Assembly: GCA_964427595.1 (NCBI GenBank)
Contig: CAYRUQ010000002.1
Location: forward strand, 12,306 to 76,305
From: Enterosoma sp964427595
GTDB taxonomy: Bacteria > Bacillota_I > Bacilli_A > RFN20 > CAG-288
Length of the DNA stretch: 64,000 bases
Direction of reading: 5' to 3'
Shown in pieces: positions 43,206-51,640 of the stretch (position 1 is its first letter; every line of letters begins with the position of its first letter). A program made the position numbers and the translations under genes. The notes under the pieces are model-generated. The model had not been told where the DNA came from. It made no database searches and saw only the letters and a list, made by a program, of their open reading frames with translations.

Positions 43206-45518
43206 ATGAGCAAACAAACAAATGTAGTTGCGGCTAGAAAGCCGAAAAAACTAAAGCCACGATTTTGGAGTTTACTATTCGTAATCATCTTTGTCATTCT
43301 CTTGATCGTCGCTGTGGCAGGAGCTGTTGCTCTTTTCACCCCTCTCTATAATGTTATTATTGATGGCTTTGGTATCGACACCACTGCTGAAGTATCAACT
43401 TGGTCTAATTTCTTCCAAAACCTGTACACTTATGTGAAGGAACATGTTGCTTCCGGTTATGGACTATCATTACCCTTCTGGCTTACTGGTGAAGGTGCTC
43501 AAGGTGATGCAGGCACATCTTATATTTGGTCTCTTGCCTTTATCCTTTACGCCTATTACCTAATTATTATCGCTGCCTTATTCTTTACTTCCTTACCTTT
43601 ATTTGCTATGGGCCGCATCAAACTGAAGAAAAAGAGTTCAAAAGCTCGTCTCTATATCTTCGCTACTCTTAACTTCTTGATTATCGCTTTCGCTTCCTTC
43701 TGTCTTTTAGTCCAACCTTGGGCTGATGATTACTCTAATTACTTCGGATGGACTAAACAAATCTTCACCTATATTGAAGAAGCTCTCTTTGTCGAAGGTC
43801 AACCTCTCTCATTCTTAGCTAAGAACTCTTCCGAATCTGCTCCTTATGCTCATAGTTACTTTGCTTCCATTGTCTTTACATATCTTGCTGTGTGCGTCGT
43901 CTCTCTCATCCTTCAGATTCCTTCTCTCGCTGGCGGAAACAAACCCAAAGCTAAAGAGAAGACTGTTCCTTATTATGAAAGAGAATATAGCGATATTCCC
44001 GATGAAGAAGAGACGATCCTCCCTCCTTCAACACAACCTGTCGCAGCTATTGCTAAAGAAGCTAAAGAAGAAAAAACTCCTACTGCTCCTGCCCAAATTT
44101 CAACACCTGTCGTCGTTGCTACTCCTGCTGAATTCAAAGCTGTAGAAGCTGAAATGGTTACTAAAGCCGAAGTAGCTCCTACCCCTGCTGCTCCTGCCAC
44201 TGCACCTGTGGTTGAAACACCGAAAGAAGAAATCAGAGTTTCTACTACTGAAATCAACATTCTCAATTCTCTTGAACCTTTCAAGCTCAATCCTGTTGAA
44301 ACCTTACCTGGTTATTACAAAACTGATACCGATGCCATCCTCAACGCTTTAGAGCCTAAGAACTTGAATCGTGTCGATCAGACTCCCGATGAAGAAGAAG
44401 TCGATCAAAGAATCAAGAAGATTCTTGAATCTCTCTCTGCTTCTCAAAAGAATGAAGTTGATATCTTACCTGGAATCGGTGAAACAGGTGAGACTCCTTG
44501 GGATACTAAGGTAGCCCCTCAAGAAACTAGAACTACTAGTGAAGTCGCTCCTACACCTAGAGAAACTCCTGTCCAACAAACTGTTGCTCAAGAAACCGCT
44601 GGTGATGAAGAAATCAAAGATATCACCATCGATGCTCAACCTGAAGCTACTAGTGAACCTGTTGTCGAAGAGATTGTCCATCAAGAACTTGGTGGTGATG
44701 ATACTAGCAGAAACGCTATAACTACTAAGTACAACGATTTAGATGAAGAAGACAAAGTCTCTAATGTCATCAAACAGGAAGAAGAGGAAGAAGCTTTAGG
44801 TGAATCTCGCTATGATGAGAGAGTCACTAAGACTGAGACTGAACATGAAGAAGTCTATACAGCTGCTCCTACAACTGCCACTACTAGAACTGCTACTGAA
44901 GTAGAAGAGGAAGTCACTCCTAAAGCAGAAGAAACAACCACTGCTAAAGAAGAGACGGTTGAAGAAGTTGTCGAAGCTCCCGCTGTTACTGAAGCCCCTC
45001 TTGATGAAGATGAAACTCCTGTTGTCGATGAAGAAGCACTCGCTAGAAAACGTATCACCCCTGTCGCTCCGTTAGCTAGACAAGAAGAAACTGTCGAAGT
45101 CAAAGAAGAGAAACAATTGACTGCTGTCTCCGGTCCTCTCCACAACATCAGAAGCGCTAGAAAAGACATCAAACCTGTCGAAGCTAGAAAAGTCAAATTC
45201 GATCTCCAACAATATCGTATCAAGACCTATGAAGGTGATCTCAGTGCTGAAGAAGCCTTCACTAAAGGTGTCACTAAAGTTCAACCTGTCGTCAATCCTG
45301 TCTTCATCAACCAGAATCAAAAATCCGACTTCTTACAACAGAAACGTGAAGAAGAAGTCAGAAAATCTGGCTACACCAATGTCACTACTGCTAAAATCGT
45401 CAAACCTACACATGCTATCTCTAGCGCAAACAAACCTCTCAAGAAAGCCACCTCTATCCGTGAACTCGTCAAGCAGAAGAAAGAAGACGATTCTACTGAC
45501 GATAATAAAGCCGAATAA
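43206..45518 (+). CDS. Four-helix membrane protein with long acidic repeat-bearing tail
   Basis: The family is not recognised. The 770-residue protein has four membrane helices (about 20-45, 105-132, 149-170 and 217-240), then about 530 cytosolic residues rich in Glu, Pro, Thr, Val and Ala, probably mostly disordered. Three short repeats occur at about 352-369, 378-396 and 406-423 (ILNSLEPFKLNPVETLPG, ILNALEPKNLNRVDQTPDE, ILESLSASQKNEVDILPG). A basic, more ordered C-terminus (about 650-770) has FDLQQYRIKTYEG and NPVFINQNQKSDFL. The start at 43206 has GGAGG 9 bases upstream. A scaffold role at the membrane is a guess from its form. It is single-gene, with its own terminator. Confidence 0.75.
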   Translation: MSKQTNVVAARKPKKLKPRFWSLLFVIIFVILLIVAVAGAVALFTPLYNVIIDGFGIDTTAEVSTWSNFFQNLYTYVKEHVASGYGLSLPFWLTGEGAQGDAGTSYIWSLAFILYAYYLIIIAALFFTSLPLFAMGRIKLKKKSSKARLYIFATLNFLIIAFASFCLLVQPWADDYSNYFGWTKQIFTYIEEALFVEGQPLSFLAKNSSESAPYAHSYFASIVFTYLAVCVVSLILQIPSLAGGNKPKAKEKTVPYYEREYSDIPDEEETILPPSTQPVAAIAKEAKEEKTPTAPAQISTPVVVATPAEFKAVEAEMVTKAEVAPTPAAPATAPVVETPKEEIRVSTTEINILNSLEPFKLNPVETLPGYYKTDTDAILNALEPKNLNRVDQTPDEEEVDQRIKKILESLSASQKNEVDILPGIGETGETPWDTKVAPQETRTTSEVAPTPRETPVQQTVAQETAGDEEIKDITIDAQPEATSEPVVEEIVHQELGGDDTSRNAITTKYNDLDEEDKVSNVIKQEEEEEALGESRYDERVTKTETEHEEVYTAAPTTATTRTATEVEEEVTPKAEETTTAKEETVEEVVEAPAVTEAPLDEDETPVVDEEALARKRITPVAPLARQEETVEVKEEKQLTAVSGPLHNIRSARKDIKPVEARKVKFDLQQYRIKTYEGDLSAEEAFTKGVTKVQPVVNPVFINQNQKSDFLQQKREEEVRKSGYTNVTTAKIVKPTHAISSANKPLKKATSIRELVKQKKEDDSTDDNKAE

Positions 45519-45530
45519 TATGATTCAATC

Positions 45531-45557
45531 GAGGGAGCTAACTGCTCCCTCTTTTTT
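45531..45557 (+). terminator. Terminator after the acidic-tail membrane protein
   Basis: GAGGGAGC (45531-45538), 5-base loop, GCTCCCTC (45544-45551), then TTTTTT. A perfect 8-bp stem. Confidence 0.92.
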
Positions 45558-45590
45558 ATTATTTAAAGGAAAAGAACTGTTTAATTTTCA

Positions 45591-45619
45591 TTGAATTAAA
45601 TATGTCAAAATGCTAAAAT
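45591..45619 (+). promoter_or_regulatory. Promoter of tRNA-Pro
   Basis: TTGAAT (45591-45596), 17 bp, TAAAAT (45614-45619), ending 12 bases before the tRNA. Confidence 0.75.
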
Positions 45620-45631
45620 TCTCTTTGTTCT

Positions 45632-45705
45632 TGAGGCGTGGTGCAGCTTGGTAGCACGCTTGGTTCGGGTCCAAGAGGTCATGGGTTCAAATCCCATCGC
45701 TTCAA
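45632..45705 (+). tRNA. tRNA-Pro (anticodon CGG)
   Basis: Acceptor TGAGGCG pairs with CGCTTCA (one G-U), the D arm has AGCTTGGTAGC, anticodon stem CTTGG/CCAAG holds loop TTCGGGT, and the T arm has GGGTTCAAATCCC. The discriminator is A and CCA is not encoded. It reads CCG codons. Confidence 0.95.
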
Positions 45706-45720
45706 TATTGAAAAGATTAT

Positions 45721-45744
45721 TCGCCAGAAAACTGGCGATTTTTT
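45721..45744 (+). terminator. Terminator of tRNA-Pro
   Basis: TCGCCAG, loop AAAA, CTGGCGA (45721-45738), then TTTTTT. Confidence 0.92.
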
Positions 45745-45760
45745 ATTGCTTTTAAATCTG

Positions 45761-45801
45761 TGTTAACCATTGTTAACCTTGTTTTCTTTTTATGCTATCA
45801 T
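45761..45801 (+). promoter_or_regulatory. Promoter with GTTAAC repeat operator, giving a leaderless ZIP mRNA
   Basis: TGTTAACC occurs twice with a 10-bp period (45761-45768, 45771-45778); read as GTTAAC, CATT, GTTAAC it is also a palindrome. The second copy overlaps the -35 (TTAACC, 45773-45778), with 17 bp to TATCAT (45796-45801). The start codon lies 7 bases after the -10, so transcription should begin at or next to the ATG. A metal-sensing repressor is a natural candidate. Confidence 0.5.
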
Positions 45802-45808
45802 TTAGACC

Positions 45809-46612
45809 ATGAACTCAATCTTATATTCAATAATCATCCTAATTATCCCATTTCTAGCTACTACTCTCGGTTCTTCAATCGTCGTATTCTTCAACAAAGA
45901 GAAGATGAATCCAGTGATAGAGAAAATCTGTAACGGCTTTGCCGCTGGCGTCATGCTTTCCGCATCTATTTTTGGACTTCTGATACCATCGATTGAAGAT
46001 TATGAGATCTCTTATATGCCATCTATTCTAGTGGCATTAATCGCCTTCATCTTAGGAACATTGTTGATGCTTTTAATCGATCACATCGTTCCTCATTTTC
46101 ATGTAGAAGGGAATTATGAAGAAGGTTTAAAAAGAACCAATATCTCTAAGACAAAGAAAATGTTCTTAGCTGTTTTGATTCATAACATACCAGAAGGTTT
46201 ATCTGTTGGCGTCGCCCTTGGAACTGCTCTAGCTCTTGTCGGTAGTGATTCTTTGACAGCTATCTTCTCTTCGGCTTTATCTTTATCCGTCGGTATCGCT
46301 ATTCAAAACATACCTGAAGGAGCTGTCGTCTCTATTCCAGTTAAAGTTGAAACTAAGTCGAGAAGAAAAGGTTTTCTCTTTGGTGCACTCTCTGGAATAG
46401 TAGAACCTATCTTTGGTCTTTTCGGTCTCCTTTTATCTTTCTATATTGAAGCTATCATACCTTGGGCTCTTGCTTTTGCAGCAGGTTCGATGATTTATGT
46501 GACAGTCGAGGATCTGATTCCTAATGCGATGGAAAATAACGAACATCATTACGGAATTCTCTCTTTTATCGCTGGCTTCCTGCTCATGATGCTGTTAGAT
46601 TATTTGCTTTAA
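45809..46612 (+). CDS. ZIP-family metal transporter (ZupT-like)
   Basis: The 267-residue protein has eight hydrophobic segments and both ZIP metal-site helices: VLIHNIPEGLSVGVALG (about 121-137) and AIQNIPEGAVVSIPVK (about 169-184). A His-containing loop (DHIVPHFHVEG) lies between helices 3 and 4. ZIP proteins bring zinc, or iron and manganese, into the cytosol. It is a single gene between tRNA-Pro and the CNNM pair. No ribosome binding site precedes the ATG, in line with a leaderless transcript. Confidence 0.93.
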   Translation: MNSILYSIIILIIPFLATTLGSSIVVFFNKEKMNPVIEKICNGFAAGVMLSASIFGLLIPSIEDYEISYMPSILVALIAFILGTLLMLLIDHIVPHFHVEGNYEEGLKRTNISKTKKMFLAVLIHNIPEGLSVGVALGTALALVGSDSLTAIFSSALSLSVGIAIQNIPEGAVVSIPVKVETKSRRKGFLFGALSGIVEPIFGLFGLLLSFYIEAIIPWALAFAAGSMIYVTVEDLIPNAMENNEHHYGILSFIAGFLLMMLLDYLL

Positions 46613-46633
46613 AAATCAGCTTTATTGTATAAT
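46604..46633 (+). promoter_or_regulatory. Promoter of the CNNM/CorC pair
   Basis: TTGCTT (46604-46609), 18 bp, TATAAT (46628-46633). The -35 overlaps the end of the ZIP gene. Confidence 0.6.
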
Positions 46634-46666
46634 TTCTTTGCGTGCTGTTAAGGAGAGCACACCTTC

Positions 46667-47809
46667 GTGGACATAGACTGTAGCCCGTTATTAAGTAATT
46701 CACAATCTGTTGACCCTCTGTCGTCTAACACTAACACAGTTTCTAACACCGTTTGGGGCATGCCCATCTGGTTATGTTGGGTCATCATCGCCGTGTTGTT
46801 GTTGATAAGTGCATTATACTCAGCTAGTGAGAATGCGTTTTCAAATTGCAATAAATACCATTTCAAAGCCCAAGCTGCTAAAGGTAGCGTAACGGCTAAG
46901 CTCATATTATTACTAATAAAAGAATTTGACTGTACTCTAGTCTCAATATTAATCGGTAATAACATCGTACAAACGCTGATGTCTTATTTGTCAGCGATGC
47001 TTTTCTATTACATTTGTGAAGCCTATGGATTAGGCGCAGGTGTCGAAGCTATCCTCTCGACTGTGGTTATGGCTTTTTTGGTTTATATCGTATCCGATAC
47101 AGTTCCTAAGATCATATCCAAAGCGATGCCTAATAAGATGGCTACCATCTTGTGCTATCCGGTTTTTATCTCTAGTTGTATCCTCTTTATTCCGATACCG
47201 ATTTTCTATGGAATTCTCAAGCTTGTTCATAAGGTCTTTAAAGTTAAAGAATCAAACCTTCTTTCTAAAGAAGATATTCTCCACTCGGTTTCGATAGCTG
47301 TGACTGATGAAAGTGAAGAAGATGAAGAGGAAGAAGAGAAATTATTTGATAGAGATGAGACAGAACTTCTTGATAAAGTCTTCACCTTTGATAAGAGAAC
47401 AGTGAAAGACGTTTATCGTCCTTCAGAAGAAGTTTTCTCTATTTCAAGTGATGATTTAATTGCTAGCAAAGTCAATGATATCATCGTCCATACTAATTAC
47501 TCTCGTATCCCAGTTTATGATGGTGAAAAAGACAATATCATCGGAATTCTCGTCACTAAGATCTATTTTGAAGAATATGCCAAGGATATCCATCTCTCCA
47601 TTCCTTCCATCTTGGAAGAAGTCGTTTCTATTGATGCCTCACTTCCTTTAGATGACGCTTTCGACGCTTTAAATAGTGAAAAAGTCCATCTTGGCATCGT
47701 CAAAGAGAACGATAAATTTATCGGTATCATCTCAATGGAAGATATCTTAGAAGAGATCGTCGATGATATCGATGAAACCCCTGCTTTAGAGATAGGAGAA
47801 AACGTATGA
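46667..47809 (+). CDS. CNNM/DUF21-CBS membrane protein, short form
   Basis: The 380-residue protein has a DUF21 (CNNM) transmembrane domain (about 30-190: SALYSASENAFSN, LIGNNIVQTLMSYLSAML) and a CBS pair (about 240-370: TNYSRIPVYDGEKDNIIGIL and FIGIISMEDILEEIVDDI). It ends there and lacks the C-terminal CorC_HlyC domain. CNNM proteins are linked to Mg2+ export. The GTG start has AAGGAG 11 bases upstream; the first ATG, 30 residues later, would cut into the first helix. It overlaps the next gene by ATGA, so the two probably form a heterodimer. Confidence 0.88.
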   Translation: MDIDCSPLLSNSQSVDPLSSNTNTVSNTVWGMPIWLCWVIIAVLLLISALYSASENAFSNCNKYHFKAQAAKGSVTAKLILLLIKEFDCTLVSILIGNNIVQTLMSYLSAMLFYYICEAYGLGAGVEAILSTVVMAFLVYIVSDTVPKIISKAMPNKMATILCYPVFISSCILFIPIPIFYGILKLVHKVFKVKESNLLSKEDILHSVSIAVTDESEEDEEEEEKLFDRDETELLDKVFTFDKRTVKDVYRPSEEVFSISSDDLIASKVNDIIVHTNYSRIPVYDGEKDNIIGILVTKIYFEEYAKDIHLSIPSILEEVVSIDASLPLDDAFDALNSEKVHLGIVKENDKFIGIISMEDILEEIVDDIDETPALEIGENV

Positions 47810-49176
47810 GTAAAAATGAGATTTTAGTCATCGTTTACTCCTGTGTCCTCGTCATCCTTTTATGTTTGAGCTTCTTCTTCTCTTCCTCTGATATGGCTTA
47901 TGGCTCAGTCGATTCTTTCAGATATGAAAAAGCACTAAAAGATGATCCTAATAACAAAAAATTACTGACCGCTCAGAAATTATCAGTTGATTATTCAAAG
48001 ACGATTTCAACAATCCTCTTCTGTAACGACACTGTCAACGCCGGCCTTGACTCACTTTCAACTTTAGTCGGTGTCAACCTAGCGTATGTGGTGTTAACTG
48101 ATTTAGATGCTGTCGCTTTAGCAGAGTCAGCTGAATTATGGGGACTTGTCGCTTCTATCATCTGTCTTATCATCAAGATCACTTTCGGAGAGATCATCGC
48201 TAAATCAGTCGGTAAGATCTACAACTTCAAACTGACAGTTGTTTATTCAAGAATTTTAGACTTCTTAAAATATCTCTTCTACCCTATCACTTTCTTAGTT
48301 TCATCCTTTGGTGAAATAGTCGTTTCTCCTATCACTAAGAATGTCAAAGATGTCGTCATCATTGAAGATGATCTTCATGAGATGGTTGATGATATCGAAA
48401 ATAACGGCCAGGTCGATGAAAAGAAAGCCAATCTCCTTCATGAGACGATCAGATACACGCATACTGAAGCTTATGAGGTCATGACTCCTCGTGTTGATTT
48501 AAATGCGATTGATATCGACGATGACATCAACGATATCATCAATGATCCAGACATCTACACCAACTCTCGTATCCCAGTTTACAAAGAGACGATTGATAAC
48601 ATCATCGGTTATGTTAAAAGTAAAGAACTGATGGTCGCTAAGATCACCGGGCAAGAGATCAAGTTAAAGGATATCCTTCTTGAACCTCTTCGCTTTCCTA
48701 GATCAACTGAGATCAATGAAATCTTAAAGACCTTCAAAACTAAGAAAGAACACTTCGCCATCGTCATGGATGAATATGGAGGCGTTGAAGGTGTCATCAC
48801 GATGGAAGACATCTTAGAAGAAATCGTCGGTGAAATCTGGGACGAAAACGATGATCCCGACGCCCGTTATTCAAAGAAGAAAGACGGCAGTTATATCATC
48901 GATGGTTCTCTCACTTTGGAAGACTTCTGTGATCTTTTCGAACTCGATTATGATGAATTAGATACTGAATATGTCACTATCGGTGGTTATATCGTTGAAC
49001 TTCTCGATGATAAATTCGCTAAAGTCAACGATGTCGTCACTTTAGAAAATCTTGAGATCAAAGTCATCGCCGTTGAAAAGACCGGTGTGGTTGAAAAACT
49101 TCTTGTCAAAAAGATTGAAGAGGATGAGGAAGATGATGAAAAGGAAGAAGAACCTAAACAAGAGGAAGATGATTGA
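47806..49176 (+). CDS. CNNM/CorC family membrane protein, full form
   Basis: The 456-residue protein has the complete layout: DUF21 membrane domain (about 1-190, SSSDMAYGSVDSFR, FCNDTVNAGL), CBS pair (about 215-340: VMTPRVDLNAID, NSRIPVYKETIDNIIGYV, DEYGGVEGVITMEDILEEIVGEIWDE in outline) and a CorC_HlyC domain (about 360-435: SYIIDGSLTLEDFC). A very acidic tail follows. It is probably a Mg2+ transporter or regulator, working with the shorter partner upstream. The last 23 bases overlap the end of ogt on the other strand. Confidence 0.92.
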   Translation: MSKNEILVIVYSCVLVILLCLSFFFSSSDMAYGSVDSFRYEKALKDDPNNKKLLTAQKLSVDYSKTISTILFCNDTVNAGLDSLSTLVGVNLAYVVLTDLDAVALAESAELWGLVASIICLIIKITFGEIIAKSVGKIYNFKLTVVYSRILDFLKYLFYPITFLVSSFGEIVVSPITKNVKDVVIIEDDLHEMVDDIENNGQVDEKKANLLHETIRYTHTEAYEVMTPRVDLNAIDIDDDINDIINDPDIYTNSRIPVYKETIDNIIGYVKSKELMVAKITGQEIKLKDILLEPLRFPRSTEINEILKTFKTKKEHFAIVMDEYGGVEGVITMEDILEEIVGEIWDENDDPDARYSKKKDGSYIIDGSLTLEDFCDLFELDYDELDTEYVTIGGYIVELLDDKFAKVNDVVTLENLEIKVIAVEKTGVVEKLLVKKIEEDEEDDEKEEEPKQEEDD

Positions 49177-49612
49177 TCTCTAAATCTAAAAGCCTTTCTT
49201 TTAACCCGTCCTTCTTTCCTAGGAAGTATCCTTGTCTATTATCTTGATAGATGACTCTATGACAAGGTATCAGGAAAGGAAGCGGGTTATTTTTTAATGC
49301 CTGTCCGATAGCTTGATAAGATTTAATTCCTAGTTTAATAGCGATGTCTTTATAGGTCATAGTTTCTCCATAGGCAATAGTGCTGACTATACTTAAGACT
49401 TTCATTTGAAAAGAAGAACCATTGAGTTTGAACTGACTTTTAAAAGAAATCAGTCTTCCTTCTAGATAAAGGTTTAATTCCTTCTTAAGAAAAAAGAAGG
49501 TTTCTTCATCAAACTCTTCTTCTAAAAGAGTCGGTCTTATTAAGGTGATGAAAAAACCTTCTGTTTCAACTTTTAAATTTCCGATATGAGTCTTGATTAT
49601 CCCTTCACTCAC
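49154..49612 (-). CDS. ogt: Methylated-DNA-protein-cysteine methyltransferase
   Basis: The 152-residue protein repairs O6-methylguanine by taking the alkyl group on its own cysteine. It shows FQMKVLSIVSTIAYGETMTYKDIA in outline, the DNA-binding turn and the active site LIPCHRVI, then GYFLGKKDGLKERLLDLE. Length fits the Ogt class. It overlaps cysE by 8 bases and is the last gene of cysK-cysE-ogt. Confidence 0.94.
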   Translation of the reverse strand: MSEGIIKTHIGNLKVETEGFFITLIRPTLLEEEFDEETFFFLKKELNLYLEGRLISFKSQFKLNGSSFQMKVLSIVSTIAYGETMTYKDIAIKLGIKSYQAIGQALKNNPLPFLIPCHRVIYQDNRQGYFLGKKDGLKERLLDLEINHLPLV

Positions 49613-50432
49613 TCTTCTTATCCTTAGGAACGATAATCAGTTCGTCTTTAGACTGGTAAACTTTCGAGTGTTTAGGAATTGAATGAAGGATATGAGTATT
49701 AGCACCGATAGTGGTATTTTCTCCGATTATCGTATCTCCGCCAAGGATAGTCGCACAGGAATAAATCGTGCAGTTATCCTCGATAGTAGGATGTCTTTTC
49801 TCTCCTTTAAGACATCTTCCTCTACTTAAAGAGAGAGCTCCTAAAGTGACACCTTGATAAAGCTTGACATTCTTACCGATGACACAAGTCTCACCGATGA
49901 CGATTCCAGTCCCATGATCGATGAAGAAATATTCACCGATAGTAGCTCCTGGATTGATATCAATACCTGTAGAACGATGAGCGTCTTCAGTCGCAAGTCT
50001 CGCTAAAAATTTTAAATCCATCTGATAGAGAAGATGACCGATTCTATAGTTAGAAATCGCAGAAAAACCTGGGTAACAGAGGATGATCTCTTGAATGGAT
50101 TCAGAAGCAGGATCGCCTTCTAAGATAGCTTCAGCAGAACTGAGAAGTATCTCTCTAGTCTGAGGAAGAGAGGAGAGAAAATACTCTAGTTTCTCATCAG
50201 CATTTTCAACCTTAAAATCATTTAAAATCGTGCTTAATCTCTCTCTGACTTTTTCAGTTAATGAGACAACTGTCTCATAAGTGAAAACCGGAGATAAATA
50301 ATCTAAAACAAGCAGTTTTTTAACATCGCTTAAAAAGGAATAAAAGAGAGCTTTATCAAAGCTGATCTTAGGATCACTAGCTCTATTCTCATAAGAGCTA
50401 AGTAAGTTTTTAATCAATTCTTTATCACTCAT
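49605..50432 (-). CDS. cysE: Serine O-acetyltransferase
   Basis: CysE makes O-acetylserine for cysteine synthesis. The 275-residue protein has a helical N-terminal part of about 140 residues and a left-handed beta-helix with hexapeptide repeats: GIDINPGATIGEYFFIDHGTGIVIGE in outline (catalytic His in DHGTG), VKLYQGVTLGALS and KRHPTIEDNCTIYSCATILGG in outline. The N-terminal part is longer than the short Bacillus CysE and closer to EpsC-like forms. It overlaps cysK by 8 bases. Confidence 0.93.
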   Translation of the reverse strand: MSDKELIKNLLSSYENRASDPKISFDKALFYSFLSDVKKLLVLDYLSPVFTYETVVSLTEKVRERLSTILNDFKVENADEKLEYFLSSLPQTREILLSSAEAILEGDPASESIQEIILCYPGFSAISNYRIGHLLYQMDLKFLARLATEDAHRSTGIDINPGATIGEYFFIDHGTGIVIGETCVIGKNVKLYQGVTLGALSLSRGRCLKGEKRHPTIEDNCTIYSCATILGGDTIIGENTTIGANTHILHSIPKHSKVYQSKDELIIVPKDKKSE

Positions 50433-51348
50433 AAAGACCTTCCACTGAAAGATATCTCTCCCCGTTATCGGGAAGGATAGTCACGATATTCAAACCGGGA
50501 TATCTTCTGCTGATTTCAACAGCTCCAAAGAGATTGCAACCTGAGGAAATTCCGCAAAGTAAGCCTTCTTCTTTAGCTAATATCCTTGTAAATTCAAATG
50601 CATCTTCATTAGAAACAGTCAGTACTTCATCTACGACATCAAGATCAAGAACCCCAGGTTTAAAACCGGCTCCAATGCCTTGAATCTTATGAGAGCCTGC
50701 CTTCTTTGAAGTGATAAAAGGAGAAGAGAGGGGTTCAAGACCGATGACTTTGATATCCTTGTTCTTCTCTTTAAGATATCTTCCGACACCGCTTATTGTT
50801 CCACCGGTTCCAAAAGATGTGACAAAGATATCAATCTTACCTTCCAAAGCACTATAAATCTCAGGACCAGTAGTTAAGTAATGAGCTTTAGAATTACTTA
50901 AATTTTCAAACTGCTCAGGCATGAATGTCTTCTCATGAGAGTCAATAAATTCTTCAGCTGCTTTAACAGCTCCAGTCATACCTAAAGAAGCATCAGTCAA
51001 GATGACTTCAGCTCCATATGCTCTCATCATTCTGACTCTTTCAATTGAAGCGCTAGCCGGCATGAAGATGACAAGAGAAAGTTTAAGATAAGCACAGATG
51101 CTAGCAAGTCCGATACCGGTGTTACCAGAAGTCGGTTCGACGATGATTGTTTCTTTATCGATCTTGCCTTCCTTGATAGCATCTTCAATCATGAACTTAG
51201 AAGCTCTATCTTTGATTGAACCAGTTGGATTACATCTCTCAAGTTTAGCGTAAATCTCACCTGTTAAAGAAAACCTCTCTTTGATTTTAGATAATCGAAC
51301 AAGAGGTGTATCTCCGATCAAATCCAACAAGTTTTCCTTGATATTCAT
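50425..51348 (-). CDS. cysK: Cysteine synthase (O-acetylserine sulfhydrylase)
   Basis: CysK joins sulfide with O-acetylserine to give cysteine. The 307-residue PLP enzyme has the lysine motif CNPTGSIKDRAS (Lys46), the substrate loop VEPTSGNTGIGLA, the PLP phosphate loop GTGGTISGVGRYLK and GLLCGISSGCN. With cysE it forms the two-step route that supplies SufS with cysteine. A sigma-A promoter lies just upstream. Confidence 0.96.
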   Translation of the reverse strand: MNIKENLLDLIGDTPLVRLSKIKERFSLTGEIYAKLERCNPTGSIKDRASKFMIEDAIKEGKIDKETIIVEPTSGNTGIGLASICAYLKLSLVIFMPASASIERVRMMRAYGAEVILTDASLGMTGAVKAAEEFIDSHEKTFMPEQFENLSNSKAHYLTTGPEIYSALEGKIDIFVTSFGTGGTISGVGRYLKEKNKDIKVIGLEPLSSPFITSKKAGSHKIQGIGAGFKPGVLDLDVVDEVLTVSNEDAFEFTRILAKEEGLLCGISSGCNLFGAVEISRRYPGLNIVTILPDNGERYLSVEGLYE

Positions 51349-51376
51349 GTCTATCTCTCTTTCATGTACACACTAA

Positions 51377-51405
51377 ATTATAAAGTTTATATTAATTCTC
51401 TACAA
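51377..51405 (-). promoter_or_regulatory. Promoter of cysK-cysE-ogt
   Basis: On the minus strand TTGTAG (51405-51400), 17 bp, TATAAT (51382-51377), about 28 bases before the cysK start. No T-box or S-box is seen in the short leader. Confidence 0.65.
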
Positions 51406-51428
51406 CGAAAGTGAAATAGGATTTATTC

Positions 51429-51456
51429 TTGTTAAAAATTAAAAAATCGATATAAT
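51429..51456 (+). promoter_or_regulatory. Promoter of tRNA-Leu
   Basis: TTGTTA (51429-51434), 16 bp, TATAAT (51451-51456), 12 bases before the tRNA. Confidence 0.7.
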
Positions 51457-51468
51457 ATCTCTTGCCTT

Positions 51469-51553
51469 GCCTTCGTGTTGAAATTGGTATACAAGGTGGA
51501 CTCAAAATCCACTGGCCTGATAAGCCATGCCGGTTCAAGTCCGGCCGAAGGCA
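51469..51553 (+). tRNA. tRNA-Leu (anticodon CAA)
   Basis: Acceptor GCCTTCG pairs with CGAAGGC. The anticodon stem GTGGA/TCCAC holds loop CTCAAAA. A long variable arm (TGGCCTGATAAGCCA) marks a class II tRNA, and the T arm has CCGGTTCAAGTCCGG. The discriminator is A and CCA is not encoded. It reads TTG codons. Confidence 0.95.
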
Positions 51554-51569
51554 TTTGATAGAAACTGAT

Positions 51570-51592
51570 AACCCGCTTAGTCGGGTTTTTTC
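51570..51592 (+). terminator. Terminator of tRNA-Leu
   Basis: AACCCG (51570-51575) pairs with CGGGTT (51582-51587), followed by TTTT and CTTTTT. Confidence 0.85.
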
Positions 51593-51640
51593 TTTTTATT
51601 AGAAGTCTCTAATCTTATAAAATATTTGAGGAGAGAGTCT

